A stretch of 41,598 nucleotides of DNA from Bacteroidales bacterium. GTDB taxonomy: Bacteria > Bacteroidota > Bacteroidia > Bacteroidales > ML635J-15. The notes beneath the pieces are model-generated. The model searched no databases. It was not told the origin of the DNA and saw nothing but the letters and a program-made list of their open reading frames with translations. Position numbers and translations under genes: made by a program. This document shows positions 7,959 through 15,778 of the stretch, one piece after another; within the stretch, counting starts at the first letter, position 1; the number at the start of each line of letters is the position of its first letter. The stretch spans positions 1 to 41,598 of the forward strand of contig JAGCNN010000115.1 of assembly GCA_017645925.1 (NCBI GenBank). Reading direction: 5' to 3'.

Positions 7959-8612
7959 ATGATTGACGTTCAGAACATAACGAAATCGTATGGTAATCTT
8001 CGCGTGTTGAAAGGTATAAACATGCAAATCGACAAGTCCGAGATTGTCTCTATACTTGGAGCAAGTGGAGCCGGCAAGACAACTTTGCTGCAGATTGTAG
8101 GCACACTGTTGAAGCCCGATTCCGGCAAGGTAATAATTGACGGCGTTGATACATTTTCGCTTGGCGAAAGGAAACTTTCTGAATTTCGCAACCTGCATAT
8201 TGGCTTTGTATTTCAGTTTCATCAGCTTCTGCCAGAATTCACAGCGCTCGAAAATGTATGCATACCTGCATTTATAGCTGGCAAGGGCAAGAAAGAAAGT
8301 CAAAGCCGCGCACTCGAGCTGCTTGAAGCACTGAATGTCCGCGAACGAAGCGAACACAAGCCTTCGGAATTGTCGGGAGGCGAAAAGCAGCGCGTTGCAA
8401 TTGCCCGTGCCTTGATAAACAACCCTTCGGTAGTGCTTGCCGACGAGCCTTCGGGAAACCTTGACTCGCAAAATGCCCGCGACCTGTACAAGATTATCTT
8501 CAACTTGCGCGAGAATTTCAAGCAGACATTCGTAATTGTAACCCACAACGAGGAACACGCAAGGTTGACCGACCGTATGTTCACAATTTCAGACGGGGAG
8601 ATACGCCAATGA
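7959..8612 (+). CDS. lolD: LolD-like ABC transporter ATPase, 217 aa
   Basis: The ATPase subunit of the LolCDE-type machine, which powers release of lipoproteins from the inner membrane (MacB/LolD family). All ABC motifs are present: Walker A GASGAGKT (34-41), a Q-loop glutamine in [13 protein letters not shown], signature LSGGEKQ (about 138), Walker [13 protein letters not shown] and the H-loop His in IVTHNEEHA. The length is typical. The ATG at 7959 gives the standard N-terminus [12 protein letters not shown]. The gene overlaps rsmE by 4 bases (ATGA), so the two are cotranscribed. The membrane subunits LolC/E are not adjacent, which is common in Bacteroidetes. A weak promoter-like TAATTTTA lies at 7932-7939. 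Confidence 0.93.
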   Translation: MIDVQNITKSYGNLRVLKGINMQIDKSEIVSILGASGAGKTTLLQIVGTLLKPDSGKVIIDGVDTFSLGERKLSEFRNLHIGFVFQFHQLLPEFTALENVCIPAFIAGKGKKESQSRALELLEALNVRERSEHKPSELSGGEKQRVAIARALINNPSVVLADEPSGNLDSQNARDLYKIIFNLRENFKQTFVIVTHNEEHARLTDRMFTISDGEIRQ

Positions 8613-9319
8613 GATTCTTTTACGACAATACCATTTCGGGCAACCACCACATTCTAAGCGAGGACGAGTCGAACCATTGTGCACGTGTGCTCAGGCTGAA
8701 GGTCGGCGACGAAATCTTTATCGCAGACGGTCAAGGCAACCTATATCGCTCACAAATAGAAAACATTGACCATAAACATACTTCGGTGCGAGTCGTGGAG
8801 ACAATTGCCGAATACAACAAATTGCCATACAGCCTGCACATTGCAATAGCTCCTACAAAAAATATGGACCGCATGGAATGGTTCCTAGAAAAAGCCACCG
8901 AGATTGGCATTTCGGAGATTACTCCTATAATTTGCCACAATTCGGAACGCAAAGTCATCAAGACCGACCGCATGAACCGTATAGTGGAATCCGCCATGAA
9001 GCAATCGTACAAGGCCTATCATCCAAAGGTTAACGAAGCTGTAAAGTTTTTGGATTTTGTAAAAAAGGACTGCTCGGAACAAAAATTTGTAGCCCACTGC
9101 GACGAAAATTCTCAGCGCACATATTTAGCCGATATTGTCAAGCCACAAGCATCCGTTACCGTGCTAATAGGTCCCGAAGGCGACTTCTCGCATGAAGAAA
9201 TAGAACTGGCATTGCAAAATTACAAGCCAATTACACTGGGCAATAGCCGTTTGCGTACAGAAACAGCAGCCCTTGTCGCCTGTGATATTGTGTCGATTAT
9301 AAATCAGATGGGGAAATAA
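8609..9319 (+). CDS. rsmE: 16S rRNA m3U1498 methyltransferase RsmE, 236 aa
   Basis: RsmE methylates N3 of U1498 in helix 44 of 16S rRNA using S-adenosylmethionine. It has the N-terminal PUA-like domain ([22 protein letters not shown]) and a C-terminal SPOUT fold with the knot motifs [14 protein letters not shown] and [12 protein letters not shown]. The length matches the family. The start MRFFYDN overlaps the lolD stop (ATGA), implying translational coupling. The catalytic-domain motifs appear complete. Confidence 0.95.
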   Translation: MRFFYDNTISGNHHILSEDESNHCARVLRLKVGDEIFIADGQGNLYRSQIENIDHKHTSVRVVETIAEYNKLPYSLHIAIAPTKNMDRMEWFLEKATEIGISEITPIICHNSERKVIKTDRMNRIVESAMKQSYKAYHPKVNEAVKFLDFVKKDCSEQKFVAHCDENSQRTYLADIVKPQASVTVLIGPEGDFSHEEIELALQNYKPITLGNSRLRTETAALVACDIVSIINQMGK

Positions 9320-9396
9320 TATGGCATTCATAAAATTTTGACTGAACAAGGATTTTTTGAATACGAATATTGAAAAAAAGTTTGTTACTTTGCAAT

Positions 9397-10044
9397 ATGG
9401 TTTCGGAAATAACAAACGGTGCGATAGTAGGACTTACAGCCTCAATAACGGTTGGTCCCGTAGCGGTGCTTTGCATACAGCGGTCTCTCACACGTCCGCG
9501 CATATCATCGTTTATTTCCGGACTTGGTGTTGTCTTTGCCGATACGCTTATGGCAGCACTGTCGTATTTCCTTTATTCGCTGATTTTCCACAAGATAGAA
9601 GAATACAAGCCCATACTTGGAGTAATAGGCGGCATTATTGTCATCATTTTTGGCGTTTTTATGTTCAAGCGCAATGTGATAAAAGACCTACGGAAAAGCA
9701 AGGACAACCGCAATTCGCTGTGGCAGGACTTCATTTCGGTAGTAGGGCTTACTCTCTCCAACTTCATAGGTGCAATGACCTATATTTTTGCGTTTTTTGC
9801 CATGTTCAATGTCGGAGTAGGCAATGGTGTATCCGACAGCAGCGAACTGATTACCGGCATATTAATAATGCTTGGATTCGTACTCGGGTCGTTTACATGG
9901 TGGACATTCCTCACCATGTCGCTAAGTTTCCTACGCAGAAAAATCCGTCCACGTCATCTTCTCATCATCAACCGAATTGGCGGTTCAATAATTATCCTGC
10001 TGGGAATATACACTATCATCTCAACCTTTGTGGAAATAATATAA
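9397..10044 (+). CDS. LysE/RhtB-type exporter, 215 aa
   Basis: Integral membrane protein with about six hydrophobic helices. The N-terminus (MVSEITNGAIVGLTASITVGPVAVL) fits the LysE superfamily signature, where a Gly-Pro motif follows the first helix; QRSLTRPRISSFISGLGVVFADT is typical of the first loop and second helix. The family exports amino acids or other small solutes; the substrate here is unknown. A TTG start at 9370 is in frame, but the ATG at 9397 fits the family N-terminus. TTACTTTG, close to a -7 element, ends only 4 bases before this ATG, so the mRNA may be leaderless. Confidence 0.8.
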   Translation: MVSEITNGAIVGLTASITVGPVAVLCIQRSLTRPRISSFISGLGVVFADTLMAALSYFLYSLIFHKIEEYKPILGVIGGIIVIIFGVFMFKRNVIKDLRKSKDNRNSLWQDFISVVGLTLSNFIGAMTYIFAFFAMFNVGVGNGVSDSSELITGILIMLGFVLGSFTWWTFLTMSLSFLRRKIRPRHLLIINRIGGSIIILLGIYTIISTFVEII

Positions 10045-10645
10045 GTAATATTCACAACGACACCCATTATTGGGTCAGCCGACATATCGGGTGGTGTTAT
10101 GCAATAAAAATATCCTATCAATAATTATTATCCGTTTTTTTATAACATTCTGCTCAAGCCGCAGTGGCTTTTACTTTTTTATTCGTTCTTACAATTGATT
10201 TTCAGCGGTGCTCATGATTGTCTTTGGACAATTGTTGGCAAAAAAGTAAACAAAAAACCATGTCCGCTGCGTCTGCTTCGCTAAAAATCAGCTGCACTAC
10301 GCTAAAAGTCAGAAACTTGTCTGCGTTTCACTCCGACTTCAAACAGCCTGACTTTTTGCGCTCCGTTCCACTGATTTTCTTAACGCTCACCAGCCAAGGC
10401 GGCAATCAAGGTATGCTCACTTCGTATCGCGAGCTAAAGGTTCGCTTTCATCGATGAGTAAAAAAGAAAATCCGTCTTTGAGAAATTCCGTTTTCTCATT
10501 GCCCAACAAATCTCCACCCACCTTCTCCGCTGTCCCCTATTATTCCCTACTTCAACAACAAGGCTACAATTGAGGCTTATTGTTTTCTTCCGTCCGAACC
10601 ATCAATGTATAAAACAATGCTTTATGTCTAGAAGGCAATTAGAAT
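10045..10645. other. 600-bp spacer without a gene; repeat-like GC patch
   Basis: No supported gene. It holds a hairpin ACCCA-TTAT-TGGGT shortly after the exporter, an intrinsic terminator at 10156-10180, and a perfect hairpin ATTGTC-TTTG-GACAAT at 10217-10232. From about 10250 to 10455 there is a GC-richer stretch with the near-repeat CGCTAAAAATCAG (10279-10291) and CGCTAAAAGTCAG (10300-10312), and the 14-mer GAGCTAAAGGTTCG (10431-10444), shared in inverted orientation with 6678-6691. The frame at 10218-10457 is unlikely to be coding. I read this as a dispersed intergenic repeat. Confidence 0.5.
10156..10180 (+). terminator. Intrinsic terminator
   Basis: AAGCC, a five-base loop, GGCTT, then TTACTTTTTT. 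It lies about 110 bases after the exporter stop and probably ends that transcript. Confidence 0.6.
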
Positions 10646-11152
10646 CTACAGTGGAGTATTGCCTCTATCCTTTTCAAATAGTTCAAGGTTCTTTACAACG
10701 CCGTTCTCAATGTCGAAGCGGACACAGGTCATTGTACGATGTATTCCCATACGGCCCGCTGCTCCTGGATTTATGTGAAGGAGATTGTATTTCTTGTCGT
10801 TTACAATTTTAAGTATGTGCGAATGCCCCGAAATAAAAAGTTTTGGAGGCAGCACCTTCATAATCTCGTTTATCTTGTATTCGTAGCGACCAGGGTAACC
10901 GCCTATGTGAGTCATAAGTACATCAAGACCTTCTACGGTAAAACGTTCTATTTCGGTAGTGCGCATACGTATTCCCCAGCCGTCACAGTTACCAAAGACT
11001 GCGCGAACAGGCTTGCGCGCTTCAAGGGCATCAAGTACATCTTCGGTACCGACATCGCCAGCATGCCATATTTCATCTACAGGCTCAAGAAAATCAAGCA
11101 CATCGTAGTCCAAATAGCCATGAGTGTCGGAAAGCAAACCAATCTTCTTCAT
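10646..11152 (-). CDS. YfcE/MJ0936-type metallophosphoesterase, 168 aa
   Basis: A calcineurin-like phosphodiesterase of the small YfcE family (COG0622). The metal-binding motifs are complete: D9 and H11 in LLSDTHG, GD (32-33) in WHAGDVG, GNCD (about 54-57) in place of GNHD, the His in LMTHIGG, and GHSH in FISGHSHI. The physiological substrate is unknown. The ATG at 11152 is chosen because it gives MKKIGLLSDTHG; the longer frame to 11194 would run through the terminator hairpin of rpmA. The start lies 11 bases beyond the T run of that terminator, so a separate promoter or read-through is needed. Confidence 0.9.
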   Translation of the reverse strand: MKKIGLLSDTHGYLDYDVLDFLEPVDEIWHAGDVGTEDVLDALEARKPVRAVFGNCDGWGIRMRTTEIERFTVEGLDVLMTHIGGYPGRYEYKINEIMKVLPPKLFISGHSHILKIVNDKKYNLLHINPGAAGRMGIHRTMTCVRFDIENGVVKNLELFEKDRGNTPL

Positions 11153-11162
11153 ATAAGTACGC

Positions 11163-11200
11163 AAAAAAATCTTGAGTGATACGGGGAATACCACTCAAGA
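11163..11200 (-). terminator. Intrinsic terminator of the rplU-rpmA operon
   Basis: On the minus strand, TCTTGAGTG pairs perfectly with CACTCAAGA (9 bp) around a 13-base loop, followed by seven T residues. It lies 40 bases past the rpmA stop. Confidence 0.9.
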
Positions 11201-11239
11201 ATAACTAAAACCTTTATTATGAAAAATTTATTAAGATCC

Positions 11240-11512
11240 TTATTCAGTCACTTCTTCAGCGAAAGGAAGAACCGAAACATACGACTTGTTGTCTCTCTTC
11301 TTCTGGAACTTTACTTCACCATCGCAAAGTGCATACAAGGTATGGTCTCTACCAATGCCTACGTTGTTGCCCGGATGATGAACTGTACCACGCTGACGAA
11401 CGATGATGTTACCTGCGATAGCTATTTGTCCGCCATAAACCTTAACGCCTAATCTTTTACTTTCGGAATCACGACCGTTGCGCGAACTACCAACACCTTT
11501 TTTATGTGCCAT
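11240..11512 (-). CDS. rpmA: 50S ribosomal protein L27, 90 aa
   Basis: L27 lies at the peptidyl-transferase centre of the large subunit. The N-terminus [20 protein letters not shown] and the core [21 protein letters not shown] are diagnostic, and no Firmicutes-type N-terminal cleavage extension is present. It follows rplU by 12 bases, the usual L21-L27 operon, and is ended by the strong terminator at 11163-11200. Confidence 0.98.
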   Translation of the reverse strand: MAHKKGVGSSRNGRDSESKRLGVKVYGGQIAIAGNIIVRQRGTVHHPGNNVGIGRDHTLYALCDGEVKFQKKRDNKSYVSVLPFAEEVTE

Positions 11513-11524
11513 AACTTTACTGTT

Positions 11525-11836
11525 TTATGCGTTAATACTTTCAATTTCAATCTGAGTCAAAGCCTGTCTGTGACCATTGAGAGTCTGATAGCCTTTTCTT
11601 CTCTTTTTCTTAAATACCAGAACGGTTTCGCCTTTGCAATGCTTGATAACCTTTGCTGATACTGATGCGTTTTCAACTACTGGTGCGCCTACTTTAACGC
11701 TTCCTTCATTGTCAACGAGGAGAACGCGGTCCAACTTGACACTGCTGCCCTCTTCGCTTGCCATGCGGTTCACAAAAAGCTTTGAGCCTTTTTCAACCTT
11801 GAACTGCTGGCCTAAAATTTCTACTACTGCGTACAT
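11525..11836 (-). CDS. rplU: 50S ribosomal protein L21, 103 aa
   Basis: L21 binds 23S rRNA. The start MYAVVEILGQQFKVEKG is the standard L21 N-terminus, so the ATG at 11836 is chosen over the longer frame reaching 11893. The C-terminal part KKRRKGYQTLNGHRQALTQI matches the family signature. It is the first gene of the rplU-rpmA operon with a near-ideal promoter about 30 bases upstream. Confidence 0.97.
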   Translation of the reverse strand: MYAVVEILGQQFKVEKGSKLFVNRMASEEGSSVKLDRVLLVDNEGSVKVGAPVVENASVSAKVIKHCKGETVLVFKKKRRKGYQTLNGHRQALTQIEIESINA

Positions 11837-11863
11837 TTCTCTATTTCTTAAAAATTTGGACTG

Positions 11864-11895
11864 CAAAAGTAATGCTTTCATTTTACGTGGCAAAA
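11864..11895 (-). promoter_or_regulatory. Bacteroidetes promoter of rplU-rpmA
   Basis: On the minus strand TTTTG (11891-11895) is followed after 19 bases by TACTTTTG (11864-11871). This is a full match to the TTTG-N19-TAnnTTTG consensus. Confidence 0.85.
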
Positions 11896-12111
11896 TTTTT
11901 TAAACACTTTTTTGTTCAAGTTTTCCTACTGGACGCAAATCACTAAAATACAACACATTAGCACACACCTATTAATATAAACCATCCCCGCAAAAATCAA
12001 GACCATATATCATGCTTGCTATGCCTGCAAAATTTTGCATTGTAACATTTTGCAGTTTTTCAATCAAAAAAAAACGCCATAATCACTTTTCATTTACTCG
12101 CAAAAAATATT

Positions 12112-12119
12112 TAAATTTG
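12112..12119 (+). promoter_or_regulatory. -7 element upstream of the 766-aa gene
   Basis: TAAATTTG is a perfect TAnnTTTG, 31 bases before the ATG at 12151. The -33 region is weak. Confidence 0.5.
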
Positions 12120-12150
12120 CGCTTTAAAAATAACATTCAAATTAAATTTT

Positions 12151-14451
12151 ATGGCAATTTTATCAAAGGACAAACCATACGGGTGGAAATTCTCGAAGAT
12201 TGGCGGAGTTACACGTGTAAACATTGAAACAGGCGAAGACATCGCCCATCTCGGAGAACTCGACCAAAAGATGTGGACAGTATTGAGCTGCCCGACCAAA
12301 GGTCTTGAAATAGACGAGAAAACGCTTACTCTCCTCGACACCGACCAAGACGGCAAAATCAAAGTCAACGAAGTGATTGCTGCTTCGCAATGGCTAACAA
12401 AGGTACTGAAAGATCCGAATCTGCTCACCAAGCAGAGCGATACGCTCAATCTATCGGATATTAATCAGGAAACCGAAGACGGCAAGAAACTTTACAACTC
12501 AGCAAAACAGATATTAAGCAACCTCAGTCTTGAAAAGGACAATATTTCTATTGCTGACACATCCGACAGACTTGCAATCTTTGCAAAGACAAGGTTTAAT
12601 GGAGACGGCATAATTACAGAAAACTCGACCGATGACGAAAGCCTGAAGGCCATAATAAAATCGTGCATCGATACCATAGGAAGCGTTACCGACCGTAGCG
12701 GCGACCCCGGAATCAACGCCGACCAGATTGAGGAATTCTACACCAACTGCGCCGACTTTGCTGCATGGAGCAAGGATGGAGACGACCGCAAGGACGTTGT
12801 TTTCCCATATAGCGACACCGAAGCAGCTCTTACAGCTTACAACACGCTGAAGGAAAAGATTGACGACTACTTCCTACGCTGCAAGCTCATAGCATTCAAC
12901 AACGACTCCACATCTGCACTCGACGTTTCGGTAGCAAGGTTTGAAGCTATCAGCGACAAGAATCTAACCACCTGCATCGATGAAATTTCAACCTACCCGC
13001 TTGCCCGTGTTGGCAACAGAAAGGACCTGATGCTCAACGAAGGCATAAACCCTGCATGGGAAGCAGCCTTCTCAACACTGAAGAGCCTTATTTTCGATGT
13101 TGACTTTGCTGGAAAAGATTCAATTACCGAAAGCGAGTGGAACACTATTGGTGGAAAATTCGCTGCATACAAGGAATGGAAGGATGCCAAGAAAGGTGCC
13201 GTAGTAGAATCGCTCGGACTTGATGCTATAAAAGGTATTCTCGCCGAAAACCGCAAAGAGGAACTCCTTTCCCTCGTGGATAAGGACAAAGCATTGGAAA
13301 ACGAAGCCAACGAAATAGAAAGCGTTGACAAACTTATGCACTTGTACCGCGATTTCTTCCTGTTGCTCAAGAATTTCGTAACATTCTCCGACTTCTATTC
13401 AAGCAAGGGCGACAAGGCTATTTTCCAAGCTGGAACATTGTTTATCGACCAGCGTAGTTGCGACCTTTGTATAAAGGTAAGCGACATGCCAAAGCACAAC
13501 GCAACGGCTCACCTTAGCGGAATGTACATTGCTTACTGCGACTGCCACTCAAAGACCAAAAACGAAACAATGACTATTGCCGCTGTCATAACCAATGGTG
13601 AAGTCAACAGCCTGATGGTTGGCAAGAATGCAGTTTTCTATGACCGCGAAGGCAACGACTGGGATGCAACAATTACCAAGATTATTGAAAACCCGATAAG
13701 CATCCGCGAAGCATTCTGGTCACCATACCGCAAATTCGCAAGGTTCATCGAAAACCAGATAAACAAGTTCGCAGCAAGCCAGGACGACAAGGTTACCAAC
13801 GAAGCAACAGGCAAGATTGGCGAGGCTGGCGACGAAATGGTTGCCAACGCAAGCAAGGCCGCACAAAACACACCAGGCTCAGATGCCAAGAAGAATCAGG
13901 CATTCGACATCGCTAAGTTCTGCGGTATCTTTGCTGCAATAGGTATGGCTTTGGGATACATAGGCGCATTCCTCGTATCGTTTGCAACAGGCTTCCTGAA
14001 CTTGAAATGGTGGCAGATGCCTCTCGCTATAGTAGGTATAATGTTGCTAATTTCCGGACCATCAATGATAATTGCATGGCTGAAATTGCGCAAGCGTAAC
14101 CTTTCGCCGGTACTCAATGCCAATGGCTGGGCAGTCAACGCACAGGCTTACGTCAACATTAAGTTCGGTGCAACTCTCACTAAGATTGCCAAGTTCCCAC
14201 ATGTAAAGAACGGCAGCGACCCATTCAAGCAGGGTGTTCCTGTATGGAGAAAGATTCTCTACATAGTAATTGCACTTGGAATCGTATTCTGCGCTTTGTA
14301 TTTAACAAACGTGTTGTCGCGTGTAGGATTGCAATCACCTTTCTATAAGGATGAACCTACAGAGGTTGTGGCAATCGATAGTACTGCAGTTCCTGTAGCC
14401 GACAGCATTGCAGCACCAGCCGAAGAAACGGCAGAAGCCCCAGCAGAATAA
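12151..14451 (+). CDS. Large EF-hand-containing membrane protein of unknown function, 766 aa
   Basis: I do not recognise a named family. A textbook 12-residue EF-hand loop, DTDQDGKIKVNE, lies at 63-74, and two degenerate acidic loops follow (near NGDGIITEN and DRSGDPGINADQ), suggesting calcium binding. Residues about 80-580 are soluble and helical. Three hydrophobic segments lie near the end: GIFAAIGMALGYIGAFLVSF, MPLAIVGIMLLISGPSMIIAW and ILYIVIALGIVFCALYL. The tail is Ala/Glu-rich and acidic. No signal peptide is present, so the large domain is probably cytoplasmic. There is a -7 element upstream and a strong terminator downstream, so the gene is monocistronic. Codon use resembles the ribosomal genes beside it, so it is probably native and well expressed. 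Confidence 0.8.
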   Translation: MAILSKDKPYGWKFSKIGGVTRVNIETGEDIAHLGELDQKMWTVLSCPTKGLEIDEKTLTLLDTDQDGKIKVNEVIAASQWLTKVLKDPNLLTKQSDTLNLSDINQETEDGKKLYNSAKQILSNLSLEKDNISIADTSDRLAIFAKTRFNGDGIITENSTDDESLKAIIKSCIDTIGSVTDRSGDPGINADQIEEFYTNCADFAAWSKDGDDRKDVVFPYSDTEAALTAYNTLKEKIDDYFLRCKLIAFNNDSTSALDVSVARFEAISDKNLTTCIDEISTYPLARVGNRKDLMLNEGINPAWEAAFSTLKSLIFDVDFAGKDSITESEWNTIGGKFAAYKEWKDAKKGAVVESLGLDAIKGILAENRKEELLSLVDKDKALENEANEIESVDKLMHLYRDFFLLLKNFVTFSDFYSSKGDKAIFQAGTLFIDQRSCDLCIKVSDMPKHNATAHLSGMYIAYCDCHSKTKNETMTIAAVITNGEVNSLMVGKNAVFYDREGNDWDATITKIIENPISIREAFWSPYRKFARFIENQINKFAASQDDKVTNEATGKIGEAGDEMVANASKAAQNTPGSDAKKNQAFDIAKFCGIFAAIGMALGYIGAFLVSFATGFLNLKWWQMPLAIVGIMLLISGPSMIIAWLKLRKRNLSPVLNANGWAVNAQAYVNIKFGATLTKIAKFPHVKNGSDPFKQGVPVWRKILYIVIALGIVFCALYLTNVLSRVGLQSPFYKDEPTEVVAIDSTAVPVADSIAAPAEETAEAPAE

Positions 14452-14479
14452 GCACAAACACAACTGAAATTTTTCGTAT

Positions 14480-14506
14480 AAAGGCTGCCATTGGGTGGCC
14501 TTTTTT
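14480..14506 (+). terminator. Intrinsic terminator after the 766-aa gene
   Basis: AAAGGCTGCC pairs with GGTGGCCTTT (10 bp, two G-T pairs) around ATTG, followed by a T run. Confidence 0.85.
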
Positions 14507-14567
14507 ATGCTTGGATTATTTCGGAAAAAGATTTTAATAAAAACATTCTCGTTTAGAAAAAATGTTG

Positions 14568-14575
14568 TACTTTTG
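14568..14575 (+). promoter_or_regulatory. -7 element of the rpsP-rimM operon
   Basis: TACTTTTG is a perfect TAnnTTTG. It would place the transcription start around 14582, right at the leader hairpin. No good -33 TTTG is seen at 19 bases. Confidence 0.6.
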
Positions 14576-14579
14576 CGCC

Positions 14580-14598
14580 CGCAGTTCGGGTAACTGCG
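14580..14598 (+). promoter_or_regulatory. Stem-loop at the 5' end of the rpsP leader
   Basis: CGCAGTT and AACTGCG form a perfect 7-bp stem around CGGGT. It sits at the predicted 5' end of the mRNA, about 33 bases before the start codon, where it could stabilise the transcript or act as a regulatory element. Confidence 0.5.
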
Positions 14599-14631
14599 AG
14601 TTTAAGTTATTTATTAAAATTTATTTATTTT

Positions 14632-15189
14632 ATGTCAGTAAAAGTAAGACTTTCAAGGCACGGACGTAAGGCAAGAGCTTTCTACCACATCGTCGTTGCC
14701 GACAGCAGATCACCACGTGATGGTAGATTTATTGAAAAACTCGGAACCTACAATCCGATGACAAATCCAGCAACAATCGAATTGAACTTCGATTCTGCAT
14801 TGGCATGGCTCCAGAAGGGCGCACAGCCAACCGAAACCGTAAGGCGCATTCTTTCGTACAAGGGCGTTTTGATGAAGAAACACTTGCTAGAAGGTGTAAA
14901 GAAGGGTGCTTTCAACGAAGCAGAAGCAGAAAGACGCTTCAATGCATGGATGGACGAAAAGAACATCAAGGTTAGCAACAAGAAGAGCGAACTCGCAGCA
15001 GCTAAGAAGGCTGACGAAAAGGCTAGACTTGAAGCAGAAACCAAGGTTAAGGAACAAAGAGCAGAAGCTATCGCTAAGAAGCGTGCTGAAGCAATGGCTG
15101 CTCTCGAAGCAGAAGCAAAGGCAGCAGCTGCTGAGGCTGAAGGTGCAGACGAAACTGCAGAAGCTCCAGCTGAAACTCCAGCAGAATAA
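14632..15189 (+). CDS. rpsP: 30S ribosomal protein S16 with C-terminal extension, 185 aa
   Basis: The first about 80 residues are canonical S16 ([20 protein letters not shown], then [16 protein letters not shown]). The remaining about 100 residues are a charged Ala/Glu/Lys coiled extension ending in an acidic [12 protein letters not shown] tail. Long extended S16 is usual in Bacteroidetes, whereas E. coli S16 is about 82 residues. It acts in early 30S assembly. Three bases separate it from rimM, so the two are cotranscribed. Confidence 0.97.
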   Translation: MSVKVRLSRHGRKARAFYHIVVADSRSPRDGRFIEKLGTYNPMTNPATIELNFDSALAWLQKGAQPTETVRRILSYKGVLMKKHLLEGVKKGAFNEAEAERRFNAWMDEKNIKVSNKKSELAAAKKADEKARLEAETKVKEQRAEAIAKKRAEAMAALEAEAKAAAAEAEGADETAEAPAETPAE

Positions 15190-15192
15190 GCT

Positions 15193-15723
15193 ATGCTGTT
15201 TGACAACAAGGAACTCGTTGAGATTGCGCAAGTTGCAAAGACATACGGACTTAATGGTCATGTCAGCCTAAAGTTCCACAGCGGTTTCTCCGAGACCTTG
15301 TATGACGAAGAAATACCGGTATTCCTACTTATTGAAGGGGTACCGGTTCCTTTTTTGGTAGAAGACTACAAAAATTCAGGCGGATATGTTGCCACAAAAT
15401 TCAAATATGTAGATAATGCCAAATCCGCAGAAAAATATGTCGGCTGCAAGGTACTTGTATTTGCCGATGCAATTGGCGATGACGATGACTACGACGAGGA
15501 ACTAGAACTTGTTGGCTACAAGGTATTTGACGCACATCACGGCTATGTGGGCGAAATCGCAGATTTCAATTTGATTCCGGGAAATCCCGTCTTTGAAACC
15601 GACTTCAACGGTCGTACGATAATAATTCCATACACCGAAGATATAGTCGTTGACATTAACGACGACAAGCAGGAAGTTTACATCAATGCTCCAGAAGGAC
15701 TGATTGAATTGTATCTGGAGTAG
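15193..15723 (+). CDS. rimM: Ribosome maturation factor RimM, 176 aa
   Basis: RimM helps mature the head of the 30S subunit near S19. The N-terminal domain begins ELVEIAQVAKTYGLNGHVSLKF, the usual RimM opening with its Gly turn. The C-terminal PRC-barrel-like part has YKVFDAHHGYVGEIADF and a final INAPEGLIELYLE, which matches the family end. It overlaps nothing and lies directly after rpsP, the conserved S16-RimM pairing. Confidence 0.93.
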   Translation: MLFDNKELVEIAQVAKTYGLNGHVSLKFHSGFSETLYDEEIPVFLLIEGVPVPFLVEDYKNSGGYVATKFKYVDNAKSAEKYVGCKVLVFADAIGDDDDYDEELELVGYKVFDAHHGYVGEIADFNLIPGNPVFETDFNGRTIIIPYTEDIVVDINDDKQEVYINAPEGLIELYLE

Positions 15724-15737
15724 AGAAATCCCCAAAA

Positions 15738-15766
15738 GGTAAGAGCTACACTTCTTAAGCCTTACC
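15738..15766 (-). terminator. Hairpin between convergent rimM and mgtE
   Basis: GGTAAG (15738-15743) pairs with CTTACC (15761-15766), with a further GC/GC pair after a bulge. On the minus strand it is followed by TTTT, so it may end the mgtE transcript. It could serve both directions. Confidence 0.5.
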
Positions 15767-15778
15767 AATTACCCAGTT

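Noticed and set aside
10218-10457. 79-codon frame in the exporter-phosphoesterase spacer
   Set aside because: It lies in a repeat-like GC patch with internal near-repeats and no ribosome site.
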